From Marinobacter halophilus (GTDB lineage Bacteria; Pseudomonadota; Gammaproteobacteria; Pseudomonadales; Oleiphilaceae), in NCBI RefSeq assembly GCF_003007685.1, contig NZ_PXNN01000003.1, positions 496,001 through 560,000 on the forward strand: a DNA stretch of 64,000 nucleotides. The letters run 5' to 3'. Under the pieces are notes generated by a model. That model did not search any database. It saw only the letters and a list, made by a program, of their open reading frames with translations, and was not told where the DNA came from. The translations under genes were made by a program, and so were the position numbers. Positions within the stretch are counted from its first letter, which is position 1. Every line of letters begins with the position of its first letter. Below are positions 8,781-16,681 of the stretch, in pieces.

Positions 8781-9419
8781 TCAGCGAATAAACGGATTCA
8801 GCATTCGGGTAAAGGTGCCGGTCAGCTTCAAGGGGGCACTGAGTACCGACAACGTTATGCAGTCTTCACAACCAACCGCAACCGGTTTGTGCTCGTCCTG
8901 TTCATTCAGCACCACAAAGTCCCACTGATTGAAAACGCCTTTCTGGTCTGCAAAGGCACCCTGCAACACGATGGTGGTTTCATTGCCCCGGTGGGTATGA
9001 GCAGGGGCTTTGCCCCCGGCGACCAGTTTCTGAAGTACCACTCGTTCGCGCTGGCCTGGAAATTTTTCGGTGATATCAAGAATGCTGACATCGCCCAGCT
9101 GTCGTTTCCAGGGAAGCTCATTGATGTCGTCACCCAAGAGCTTTTGTAACGGACTCAGTCGTAGCGTCTTGGCAACAGGGGCTGGCTCTGCGGGAGCCGA
9201 ATCAATCCGCGCAAGCAGTTGATCAAAACTTGTATCGGATACTGTCACCTTAGGCTGCTGATCCATCATAACCGCTCCCAGGCTTTCGAGGGTTTCGACC
9301 CTGCTTCGGCAATGGGAGCACTGGTCCAGGTGTAGGCGGATACACAGGGCATGAGGCTCGCTCAAGTTGCCCGCGCTGTAATCCATCAAGCTGAGGCTGT
9401 CGGGATGATGCCGTGTCAT
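8781..9419 (-). CDS. chrR: ChrR-family zinc anti-sigma factor with cupin domain
   Basis: A 212-residue cytoplasmic anti-sigma factor that holds its partner ECF sigma inactive until singlet oxygen or related oxidants appear. The N-terminal zinc domain has His4/5, His30, Cys34 and Cys37 (HLDQCSHC). The C-terminal cupin has His141, His143, Glu147 and His177. These numbers coincide with the zinc ligands I recall for Rhodobacter sphaeroides ChrR, a strong sign of a conserved sensor. It overlaps the upstream sigma gene by four bases (ATGA), so the two are co-translated. It is convergent with the SDR gene. Confidence 0.92.
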   Translation of the reverse strand: MTRHHPDSLSLMDYSAGNLSEPHALCIRLHLDQCSHCRSRVETLESLGAVMMDQQPKVTVSDTSFDQLLARIDSAPAEPAPVAKTLRLSPLQKLLGDDINELPWKRQLGDVSILDITEKFPGQRERVVLQKLVAGGKAPAHTHRGNETTIVLQGAFADQKGVFNQWDFVVLNEQDEHKPVAVGCEDCITLSVLSAPLKLTGTFTRMLNPFIR

Positions 9420-10075
9420 ACGTTCTGATCCTGCAAAATCACTTTCAGTTTGTTCAGAGCCAGGCGCACCCGGCTCTTGACCGTTCCCAAGGGAATCTGG
9501 AGTTCATCAGCCACCATCTGGTGGGATTTGTGCTCCATATAAACCTTGGCGATGACCGTAATCTGCTCTTCTGGCAGCAAACTCAGAGACTCCCGGATCC
9601 TGCGCTCGGACATCAGCCGGTGCAGTGATGCCACAGGCTCGTCTTCGCTATCACCGGGGATCTGCCACAGATCTTCTGTCTCGATGGCCATTTCGGCGCT
9701 GCTGCGCTGCATCTTACGAAGCATATCGATGCGCTGGTTGCGAGCAATGGTGAATATCCAGGTCGAAGCAGCTGCTTTACGCCAGTCGTACAGGCAGGAG
9801 CGACGCCAGATCGAAATGAATACCTCTTGCACCAGCTCTTCGGCATGGTTCGCCATGCCGTTGGAGATCGCGTAGTACTTGATCTGCGGCGCAAAGTGCT
9901 CGAACAAAGAATGATAAGCCACTCTGTCCTGGGTTTTGCCTACTTTTTCCAGCAAAGGACCCCAGGGATCTTTCCGGCCCTCTGGCCTTGATTTTTGCTG
10001 CTCCAGCGTAGTCACCGGGCGCTCCTTGACAGTCGCATGATTTGAACTTTTTATGGTCATCATCATTCTATGCAC
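9416..10075 (-). CDS. rpoE: ECF RNA polymerase sigma factor, ChrR-controlled (RpoE/ECF11-like)
   Basis: An ECF sigma factor of up to 219 residues. Region 2 contains FEHFAPQIKYYAISNG and AEELVQEVFISIW; region 4 contains LPEEQITVIAKVYMEHKSHQMVADEL followed by the helix-turn-helix IPLGTVKSRVRLALNKLK. Its fused partner order with chrR marks it as the oxidative (singlet-oxygen) stress type, not the RseA-controlled envelope-stress RpoE. The start is uncertain: GTG at 10075 or one of three adjacent ATGs at 10066-10060, none with a good SD. An N-terminal extension of about 35 residues before region 2 is poorly conserved in type. It is divergent from the AraC regulator. Confidence 0.88.
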   Translation of the reverse strand: MHRMMMTIKSSNHATVKERPVTTLEQQKSRPEGRKDPWGPLLEKVGKTQDRVAYHSLFEHFAPQIKYYAISNGMANHAEELVQEVFISIWRRSCLYDWRKAAASTWIFTIARNQRIDMLRKMQRSSAEMAIETEDLWQIPGDSEDEPVASLHRLMSERRIRESLSLLPEEQITVIAKVYMEHKSHQMVADELQIPLGTVKSRVRLALNKLKVILQDQNV

Positions 10076-10101
10076 TCGCCGCAGATTTGTCAGTTGAGTT
10101 A

Positions 10102-10129
10102 TGTACGCGCTTTTGCAATAACCGGATTG
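10102..10129 (-). promoter_or_regulatory. Possible ECF-type promoter of the sigma-chrR operon
   Basis: Minus-strand CAATCC, 16 bases, then CGTACA, upstream of the sigma gene. It partly resembles the GATCC ... CGTA pattern I recall for ChrR-linked sigma factors, which usually autoregulate. The match is imperfect. Confidence 0.25.
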
Positions 10130-10246
10130 CCATAACAGGAATTGTTTCTGACCCCGCCGTCGCGGAAATTCTGTCAGCGGAGTAATTGCCGGATTGTCGG
10201 GCAGGCGCTAGTCTGAATGGAACAATAACGACATCCACTCCAGACC

Positions 10247-11293
10247 ATGACCGCAATGCTTACCGGTGGCACTTTGCCTGTAACACGGGCCCATTACGCA
10301 GAAATCCTGTGCCGTTTGGCGGGAGAGCGGGGTGTGGGTCGCCATGAATTGATCAAGGCGGCCGGTATTCGTGACGCCCAGCTTGGTCATCCGGACAATT
10401 TCATCACGCTCGATCAGTTCACCGAATTGTGTCGGCAGGCCCTGGCGCGCTGCGGTGATCCTGGGCTGGGGCTGGAATTCGGCAAACGGCTCAAGTTCAC
10501 CGCTCATGGCGCTTTATCGCAGGCGGCCATCAGTTGTGACACCTTGAAGCAGGCGCTGCGGATTTTGATCAAATATTTCCGCATCCGCTTTGCCTATATG
10601 TCGCTGTCTTTTTTTATTGAGGGTGACGAGGCGGTGATCCAGCTCGACATTCACCATGACACTGAAGATCTGCACCGGTTCAACATTGAAGTGGTGCTGG
10701 CGTCGATGATGGATGTGAACGCCCTGCTGTTTGGTCAACGGTTGCTGGACGGCGGGCGCTGCCTGGTGGATTACCCGAGCCCGGAAACCGTTGAGGCATA
10801 CCGGCAGGTGTTTGGCGATATCGTCAGCTTCGACAACGAGGTGAATCAGCTCAGATTCCGCAAGCACCTGCTGGATTTGCCGATGTCGCTGTCCAACCCG
10901 GTGGCCCGCCGGGTGGCCGAAGCGCAGTGTGAGGAAGAGTTGCGGCAGATGGACGCCTCCTCTTCAGTCACCGAGCGGGTAGTCCGGCTCTTGGAGTCGG
11001 TTCGTGATGGCCGTTTGTTGAGCCTTGATGATGTGGCCGGACAGTTGCATGTGTCTGACCGGACGCTGAGGCGCCAGCTGGCGGCCGAGGGGGGGCGCTT
11101 CCAGGCCCTGCAGGAAGCCGTTCGTCACCGGCGCGCGCTTAAGCTGCTCAGACGTAACAACCTTATGGCGATTGACGAAATCGCCGAGCATCTGGGCTAT
11201 AGTGACCCGTCCAATTTTGCTCGGGCTTTTCGCAAGTGGGAGGGCATTTCACCCTCCGCCTGGCGTCGATTGCAACAGGACTGGCCCGACTGA
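10247..11293 (+). CDS. AraC-family transcriptional regulator
   Basis: A 348-residue regulator. The N-terminal ligand domain is of the Arabinose_bd (PF12625-like) type found in ArgR/OruR/EutR-like pseudomonad regulators. The C-terminal AraC DNA-binding domain has two helix-turn-helix units: LDDVAGQLHVSDRTLRRQL and IDEIAEHLGYSDPSNFARAF. The SD is weak. Regulators of this type in relatives often control lipid or acyl-CoA metabolism, but the effector cannot be told here. It is divergent from the sigma/chrR operon and ends three bases before the stop of convergent speA. Confidence 0.85.
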   Translation: MTAMLTGGTLPVTRAHYAEILCRLAGERGVGRHELIKAAGIRDAQLGHPDNFITLDQFTELCRQALARCGDPGLGLEFGKRLKFTAHGALSQAAISCDTLKQALRILIKYFRIRFAYMSLSFFIEGDEAVIQLDIHHDTEDLHRFNIEVVLASMMDVNALLFGQRLLDGGRCLVDYPSPETVEAYRQVFGDIVSFDNEVNQLRFRKHLLDLPMSLSNPVARRVAEAQCEEELRQMDASSSVTERVVRLLESVRDGRLLSLDDVAGQLHVSDRTLRRQLAAEGGRFQALQEAVRHRRALKLLRRNNLMAIDEIAEHLGYSDPSNFARAFRKWEGISPSAWRRLQQDWPD

Positions 11294-11296
11294 TCG

Positions 11297-13207
11297 TTAC
11301 TCTTCGAGGTAAGTGTAGCCTTCCAGGCCGGCCCTGAGTTCCTCCATCAACTGCGTCTGTGTTTCGGCATCCAGATTGCTGGCAGCGAATTTGTCCCGGT
11401 AAGCGGTCAGCAGGTTATCAGGCTCAAAATTTACGTAACGCAGTACCTTGGCTACGGTGTCGCCGGTGATGGGTGTGCCGATGTCATACTTCCCCTGTGC
11501 GTTCATGCGGACATCCACCGAATGGGTGTCTCCGAACAGGTTGTGCATGTCGCCCAGTATCTCCTGATAGGCGCCGGTCATGAAAAAACCCATCAGCAAG
11601 GGCTCCCCGGGTACATCTGTTGGCAACGGCAGAGTGGTTTCAATGCCCTGGCCGTCGACATATTGATCAATGCGACCATCGGAATCACAGGTGATGTCCT
11701 GAATCACTGCCCGCCGGTTCAGCGGCCGGTTCAGGCCGTTGATCGGCATCACCGGGAAGATCTGGTCGATGCCCCAGACGTCGGGCAGCGACTGAAACAG
11801 TGAAAAATTCACGAACAGCTTTTCAGCCAGCTTTTCATTGAGCTCGTCGATGATCTCCCGATGGGCCCGGTTGGCGCTGTCCAGCTGATCCCGCAGCAAT
11901 CGGCAACAGCAGGTGTAGAGTGTCTCTGCCTGGGCTCGTTCCAGCAGCGACAGCAAGCCATGGGCAAATTGTGCGTGCACGTCGGCCATGGCATGCAGGA
12001 CGTCGTGGTAGATTTCGGCGAGCGAGCGAGGTGAGTGTTCATCCTGCAGGCTTTCCAGATCCCGCCACAGATCCTCCAAAGGCGCTGGCGCGTTTTTGGC
12101 CGGTGCCACGGGCTCTCGGTGATCCGGTGCTTCCTGATCGATCACATTGGTCACCAGCACCGAATGGTGCGCAGTCAGTGCCCGGCCGGATTCGCTGATG
12201 AGATCCGGGTGTGGAATGCCCTGTCGGTCGCATTCCGCCTGCAGCACATGCACCACGTTGTAGGCGTATTCAAAGACGCTGTAATTCATCGAACAACTGC
12301 TGCGAGACCGGGTGCCCTCATAGTCCACCCCCAGGCCACCGCCAATATCCACGGTACCAATGGGCGCGCCCAGTTGTCGTAACTCGGTATAGAAGCGGGC
12401 ACACTCGCGCAGGCCGGTCTGGATGTCCCGGATATTGGCAATCTGTGAGCCCAGGTGGAAATGCAGAAGTTGCAGGGTGTCGAGCGCATCCGCCTGCTTC
12501 AGGGTGTCGATGACATCAAGCACCTGGCTGGCCGACAGGCCGAATTTGGATTTCTCTCCGCCGGTGTTCTGCCAGTTGCCTTTGCCGATGGTCGCCAGCC
12601 GCGCCCTCACGCCAATCAGGGGTGATACGCCCAGACGTTTGGCCTCTTCCAGAATCAGTGGCAGCTCGGACTGTTTCTCTACCACGATGAACACCTGGTG
12701 TCCCAGCTTCTGACCGATCAGGGCCAGGCGGATGTATTCACGGTCTTTGTAGCCGTTGCATACAATGACTGAGCCAGGCTGATGGGCGAGTGCCAGCACC
12801 GCCATCAGTTCTGGTTTGCTGCCGGCTTCCAGCCCGACCTGGCCGGCAGAGGAGGCCGGTTCGGCGGCCATCAGCTCCTCGACTACCCGGCGCTGCTGGT
12901 TTACCTTGATCGGATAGACCGCGGTGTACCGGCCCTGATAGCCCTGTTCGCGGGTAACCTTGTTAAACGCCCCGCACAGCTTGTTGACCCGATCATGCAG
13001 AATGTCAGTAAAGCGGATCAGCACAGGCAGGGCGATGCCGGCGTCGGTCAGCGAGCGGGTCAGGCCTGGCAGGTTGATGCGCGCCGCGGTGCGGCCCCGG
13101 TCCGGGCAAATCTCCACTTCGCCCTGGCCATTGACTGCAATATAGCCGTCACTCCATTGGGCGATGTTGTATACCTTGTGGGCAGGTGATGCGGTGGTTT
13201 CAGCCAT
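11297..13207 (-). CDS. speA: Biosynthetic arginine decarboxylase
   Basis: A PLP-dependent decarboxylase of 636 residues, the expected SpeA size, converting arginine to agmatine as the first step of the arginine route to putrescine and spermidine. The PLP-lysine motif YPIKVNQ places the lysine near residue 101. The barrel segment DIGGGLGVDYEGTRS and the C-terminal GAYQEILGDMHNLFGDT, typical of group IV decarboxylases, follow. AGGATA precedes the ATG. It is divergent from speE, so the two polyamine genes share a 139-base intergenic region. An agmatinase or AguA/AguB pair, needed to link the two, is not in this window. Confidence 0.95.
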   Translation of the reverse strand: MAETTASPAHKVYNIAQWSDGYIAVNGQGEVEICPDRGRTAARINLPGLTRSLTDAGIALPVLIRFTDILHDRVNKLCGAFNKVTREQGYQGRYTAVYPIKVNQQRRVVEELMAAEPASSAGQVGLEAGSKPELMAVLALAHQPGSVIVCNGYKDREYIRLALIGQKLGHQVFIVVEKQSELPLILEEAKRLGVSPLIGVRARLATIGKGNWQNTGGEKSKFGLSASQVLDVIDTLKQADALDTLQLLHFHLGSQIANIRDIQTGLRECARFYTELRQLGAPIGTVDIGGGLGVDYEGTRSRSSCSMNYSVFEYAYNVVHVLQAECDRQGIPHPDLISESGRALTAHHSVLVTNVIDQEAPDHREPVAPAKNAPAPLEDLWRDLESLQDEHSPRSLAEIYHDVLHAMADVHAQFAHGLLSLLERAQAETLYTCCCRLLRDQLDSANRAHREIIDELNEKLAEKLFVNFSLFQSLPDVWGIDQIFPVMPINGLNRPLNRRAVIQDITCDSDGRIDQYVDGQGIETTLPLPTDVPGEPLLMGFFMTGAYQEILGDMHNLFGDTHSVDVRMNAQGKYDIGTPITGDTVAKVLRYVNFEPDNLLTAYRDKFAASNLDAETQTQLMEELRAGLEGYTYLEE

Positions 13208-13262
13208 TATTGCTATCCTGTCAGGAAACCTGGGGCGGCCAGCGGGCCGTTTACAGGCTGCA

Positions 13263-13291
13263 TTGTAGGAGTTGACCGGTGCCCCTACAAT
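13263..13291 (+). promoter_or_regulatory. Candidate sigma-70 promoter of speE
   Basis: TTGTAG, a 17-base spacer and TACAAT (4/6 and 5/6 matches to consensus), about 55 bases before the speE ATG. This is the best promoter-like pair in the speA/speE divergent region. Confidence 0.45.
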
Positions 13292-13346
13292 ACGCCCCTT
13301 TCAAGATGTCCGGGCACGTAGCAGCGGCACACAGTGGGAGACAGAC

Positions 13347-14228
13347 ATGACAGCATTGAACGAAGGCTGGTTTACCGAGGTATTCCAGGATCAGGGCACA
13401 GCCTTTTCGCTGCAGGTAAAGGGCAAGCTTCACGAGGAGCAGACCCCGTTCCAGAAGCTCGAAATCTATGACACCGAAACCTTCGGCAACCTGATGGTAC
13501 TGGACGGCTGCGTGATGCTGACCGCCCGCGATAACTTCCTGTATCACGAGATGATGACCCACCCGGCCCTGTTCACCCACAAAGATCCAAAAAAGGTGGT
13601 CATTGTCGGCGGCGGCGATTGCGGTACGCTTAAAGAAGTGCTCAAACACCCGAGCGTCGAAGAAGCCTGGCAGGTAGAAATCGACGAGCGGGTAACTCGT
13701 ATGTCCGAAAAGTATTTCCCGGAACTGTGCGAAGCCAACGACGATCCTCGTGCCAACTTCTTCTTTGGTGACGGCATCCAGTGGATGCGGGAGATCGAGC
13801 CGGACAGCATTGACCTGATCATCATCGACAGCACTGATCCGGTCGGCCCGGCCGAAGGTTTGTTTGCCCTGGATTTCTATCGGGATGCGCTGGCTGCCCT
13901 GAAAGAGGGCGGCATTATTGTGCAGCAGAGCGAATCGCCGCTGTTACACACCAATACCATCATCAAGGATATTCATCACGACATGCGCAAGGCCGGTTTT
14001 GGCCACGTCCAGACCCTGCCGTTCCCGCAGCCGGTCTATCCTACCGGCTGGTGGAGCTGCACCATGGGCAGCAAAGAAAACCCGCTGAAGTATTTCCGCG
14101 AAGAAGACGCCAGCGATCGCCCGTTTGTCACCCGGTATTACAATCGCGGCATTCATCACGGTGCCTTGGCAATGCCCCAGTTTATGCTGGATACGCTGGA
14201 AGATGAGGTGCGTCCGCAAGAGGGTTAG
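13347..14228 (+). CDS. speE: Spermidine synthase (polyamine aminopropyltransferase)
   Basis: The enzyme transfers the aminopropyl group from decarboxylated SAM to putrescine, forming spermidine. It has 293 residues, the usual length. The nucleotide-binding loop GGGDCGTLKEVLKH lies near residues 84-97. The catalytic DSTDPVGPAEGLF segment and a C-terminal GWWSCTMGSKE block are present. GGGAGA just upstream fixes the ATG at 13347; in-frame codons back to 13272 lack conservation and overlap the promoter. It is divergent from speA. A bidirectional terminator follows and separates it from convergent amtB. Confidence 0.95.
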   Translation: MTALNEGWFTEVFQDQGTAFSLQVKGKLHEEQTPFQKLEIYDTETFGNLMVLDGCVMLTARDNFLYHEMMTHPALFTHKDPKKVVIVGGGDCGTLKEVLKHPSVEEAWQVEIDERVTRMSEKYFPELCEANDDPRANFFFGDGIQWMREIEPDSIDLIIIDSTDPVGPAEGLFALDFYRDALAALKEGGIIVQQSESPLLHTNTIIKDIHHDMRKAGFGHVQTLPFPQPVYPTGWWSCTMGSKENPLKYFREEDASDRPFVTRYYNRGIHHGALAMPQFMLDTLEDEVRPQEG

Positions 14229-14263
14229 CCCCTGACTGTCAGCGATTCAGCATGATTCAGCAT

Positions 14264-14296
14264 AAAAAAGGGGTGCCGGTTACGGCACCCCTTTTT
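14264..14296. terminator. Bidirectional intrinsic terminator between speE and amtB
   Basis: Perfect 9-bp stem GGGGTGCCG/CGGCACCCC (14270-14278 with 14283-14291), a 4-base loop, a six-A run before and a five-T run after. It can stop speE on the plus strand and amtB on the minus strand. Confidence 0.92.
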
Positions 14297-14317
14297 CTTT
14301 ATCGTAATGCCAGGAAC

Positions 14318-15562
14318 TTACTTGCCGGCAACAAACTCCGGATAGGCTTCCATACCACACTCGGACAGGTCGACACCTTCGTACTCGTCTTCCTCGGCGA
14401 CCCGGATGCCAATGACGGCCTTCAGGATGCTCCAGACGATCAGGCTGGTCACAAATACCCATACGAAGATGGTCAGCGCGCCGATGATCTGGCCACTGAA
14501 GCTGGCGTCGCCGTTGGTGATCGGCACCAGCAGCAGGCCAAGCAAGCCGCACACGCCGTGAACGGAGATGGCACCGACGGGGTCGTCAATGCGCAGCTTG
14601 TCCAGGGTTACGATGCTTACCACCACCAGCAGACCGCCAAACGCACCGAAGATGGTCGCCAGCAGCGGAGTTGGTGTGTCCGGACCGGCAGTGATGGTCA
14701 CCAGACCGGCCAGAGCGCCGTTCAGCAGCATGGTCAGATCCGCTTTGCCGAACATTAGGCGGGCAAGGATCAGGGCGGCCAGGCCGCCACCTGCGGCTGC
14801 AGCGTTGGTGTTCATGAACACGATAGCAACGTCGTTGGCAGACTCTGCTGAAGCTGTCGCCAGCACCGAGCCACCGTTGAAGCCGAACCAGCCCATCCAC
14901 AGAATGAACGTGCCCAGTGTGGCCAGCGGCAGGTTGGCACCCGGAATGGCGCGGATCTCACCGTTCGGGCCGTATTTGCCTTTACGGGCACCCAGCAAAA
15001 GGACACCGGCCAAGGCGGCCGACGCACCGGCCATGTGAACGATACCGGAGCCGGCAAAGTCACTGAAGCCAAGGTCGCCGAGATTGTACATGCCGAAGAC
15101 AGCGACGCCGCCCCAGGTCCATGCGCCTTCCATCGGGTAGATGAAACCGGTCATCACCACCGCGAACAGCAGGAATGCCCACAGTTTCATACGCTCTGCG
15201 ACGGCACCGGATACGATGGACATGGCCGTGGCCACGAACACCACCTGGAAGAAGAAGTCAGCGGATGGGGCGTAAGTTGATGCTGCCTCATAGGTGAAAC
15301 CTTCTTCGACGCCGATATCAGTGATACCGCTGAGGAAGATGCCACCTTCGTACATGATGGCGTAGCCGCAGACCATGTACATGGTGCAGGCAACGGCGTA
15401 CAGGGCAACGTTTTTGGTCAGAATTTCAGTGGTGTTTTTGGCGCGAACAAGGCCGGATTCGAGCATGGCAAAGCCAGCGGCCATCCACATGACCAATGCG
15501 CCACAAACGAGGAAGTAAAACGTATCTAATGCAAACTGTATCTCAAAGACAGTGCTTTCCAT
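14318..15562 (-). CDS. amtB: Ammonium transporter AmtB
   Basis: An inner-membrane ammonium channel of 414 residues with about 11 membrane helices. Recognisable segments are MWMAAGFAMLESGLVR in helix 1, the twin pore histidines in GIVHMAGASAALAG and SVHGVCGLLG, and GWFGFNGGS. GGAGG seven bases upstream supports the ATG at 15562; earlier in-frame codons run into the SD. There is no cleavable signal peptide, unlike E. coli AmtB, which is common in this marine subtype. It is the second gene of the glnK-amtB operon and is expected to be gated by GlnK binding under nitrogen sufficiency. Confidence 0.95.
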   Translation of the reverse strand: MESTVFEIQFALDTFYFLVCGALVMWMAAGFAMLESGLVRAKNTTEILTKNVALYAVACTMYMVCGYAIMYEGGIFLSGITDIGVEEGFTYEAASTYAPSADFFFQVVFVATAMSIVSGAVAERMKLWAFLLFAVVMTGFIYPMEGAWTWGGVAVFGMYNLGDLGFSDFAGSGIVHMAGASAALAGVLLLGARKGKYGPNGEIRAIPGANLPLATLGTFILWMGWFGFNGGSVLATASAESANDVAIVFMNTNAAAAGGGLAALILARLMFGKADLTMLLNGALAGLVTITAGPDTPTPLLATIFGAFGGLLVVVSIVTLDKLRIDDPVGAISVHGVCGLLGLLLVPITNGDASFSGQIIGALTIFVWVFVTSLIVWSILKAVIGIRVAEEDEYEGVDLSECGMEAYPEFVAGK

Positions 15563-15633
15563 CGGAGGACCTCCGCACAAGGCTCTTCAGTTTATAAGTT
15601 TTTGCGTTGGCTATTTGCCGTGTCAGTCTGGTG

Positions 15634-16053
<420 letters not shown>

Positions 16054-16083
16054 TCAATTGTGCGGATTGCGTACGAGGGCTAT

Positions 16084-16100
16084 AGCATCGGGTGTGCCAA
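16084..16100 (-). promoter_or_regulatory. Sigma-54 promoter of glnK-amtB
   Basis: Minus-strand TTGGCACACCCGATGCT matches the -24/-12 sigma-54 pattern: GG and GC separated by exactly ten bases, with the TGGCAC hexamer complete. Predicted transcription starts about 100 bases before the glnK ATG. Confidence 0.82.
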
Positions 16101-16141
16101 CGCAAAAAAAACCACTAAAAACAGTCTGTTATATATTGCTC

Positions 16142-16180
16142 GCGCCAGAATGGCGCAATATGCTGCACCATAATGAGGCG
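16142..16180 (-). promoter_or_regulatory. Two NtrC-like enhancer sites upstream of glnK
   Basis: Site 1 (16142-16156) is a perfect palindrome, GCGCCA-GAA-TGGCGC. Site 2 (16164-16180) is TGCACCA-TAA followed by an imperfect TGAGGCG half. Both resemble the NtrC dyad TGCACCA-N3-TGGTGCA. Their centres are about 23 bases apart, near two helical turns, and lie some 75-100 bases upstream of the predicted start. The 385-base glnK/ubiK gap (15973-16357) also has a TATAAT at 16237-16242 facing ubiK, without a convincing -35. Confidence 0.6.
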
Positions 16181-16357
16181 CTGCGCCCGGTATTGTCTCA
16201 AAACAGAGCATGGCCCGGACATCTGGCGACCCTCATTATAATGCCGATCGGGTACAGTATGGCAGGGGCTGCGGTGTGATACACTCCCGTAACTATCGTT
16301 AGCGGCATGGCCAATGGTCTGATAACGCCGGTAAACTGACTTTTACAGAGGTGTCGC

Positions 16358-16609
16358 ATGAAAGGTCCACAGGATTTTCTGGCTCAGTTGCAGGGGCAGT
16401 TTGGCCAGTTTGTTCCCGACATGGCGCGGGCCGCCCGGGATGATTTTGAAACCCAGGCCAGAGCGACCGTCATGTCGGTGATGTCGAAACTTGAACTGGT
16501 TACCCGTGAAGAGTTCGATGCCCAGCAGGCGGTATTGATGAAAACCCGCGAAAAGGTCGAGGCGCTTGAAAAGCGTGTTGCCGAGTTGGAACAACAACGT
16601 CAGTCGTGA
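16358..16609 (+). CDS. ubiK: Ubiquinone biosynthesis accessory factor UbiK (YqiC)
   Basis: An 83-residue BMFP-domain protein. UbiK assists the soluble Ubi complex with UbiJ in aerobic ubiquinone synthesis and can associate with lipids. The N-terminal amphipathic part (FLAQLQGQFGQFVPDMARAA) is followed by the conserved KLELVTREEFDAQQAVL and a C-terminal coiled coil, KVEALEKRVAELEQQ. GAGG precedes the ATG. It is divergent from glnK and upstream of comM, an order I recall from pseudomonads. Confidence 0.9.
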   Translation: MKGPQDFLAQLQGQFGQFVPDMARAARDDFETQARATVMSVMSKLELVTREEFDAQQAVLMKTREKVEALEKRVAELEQQRQS

Positions 16610-16681
16610 CCTGCTGACCGGGTCGTAGCGCAGGATGCGCTCACTGACTTTTGAAAAAACGCGTTGCCAAGGAAGGTTGTC

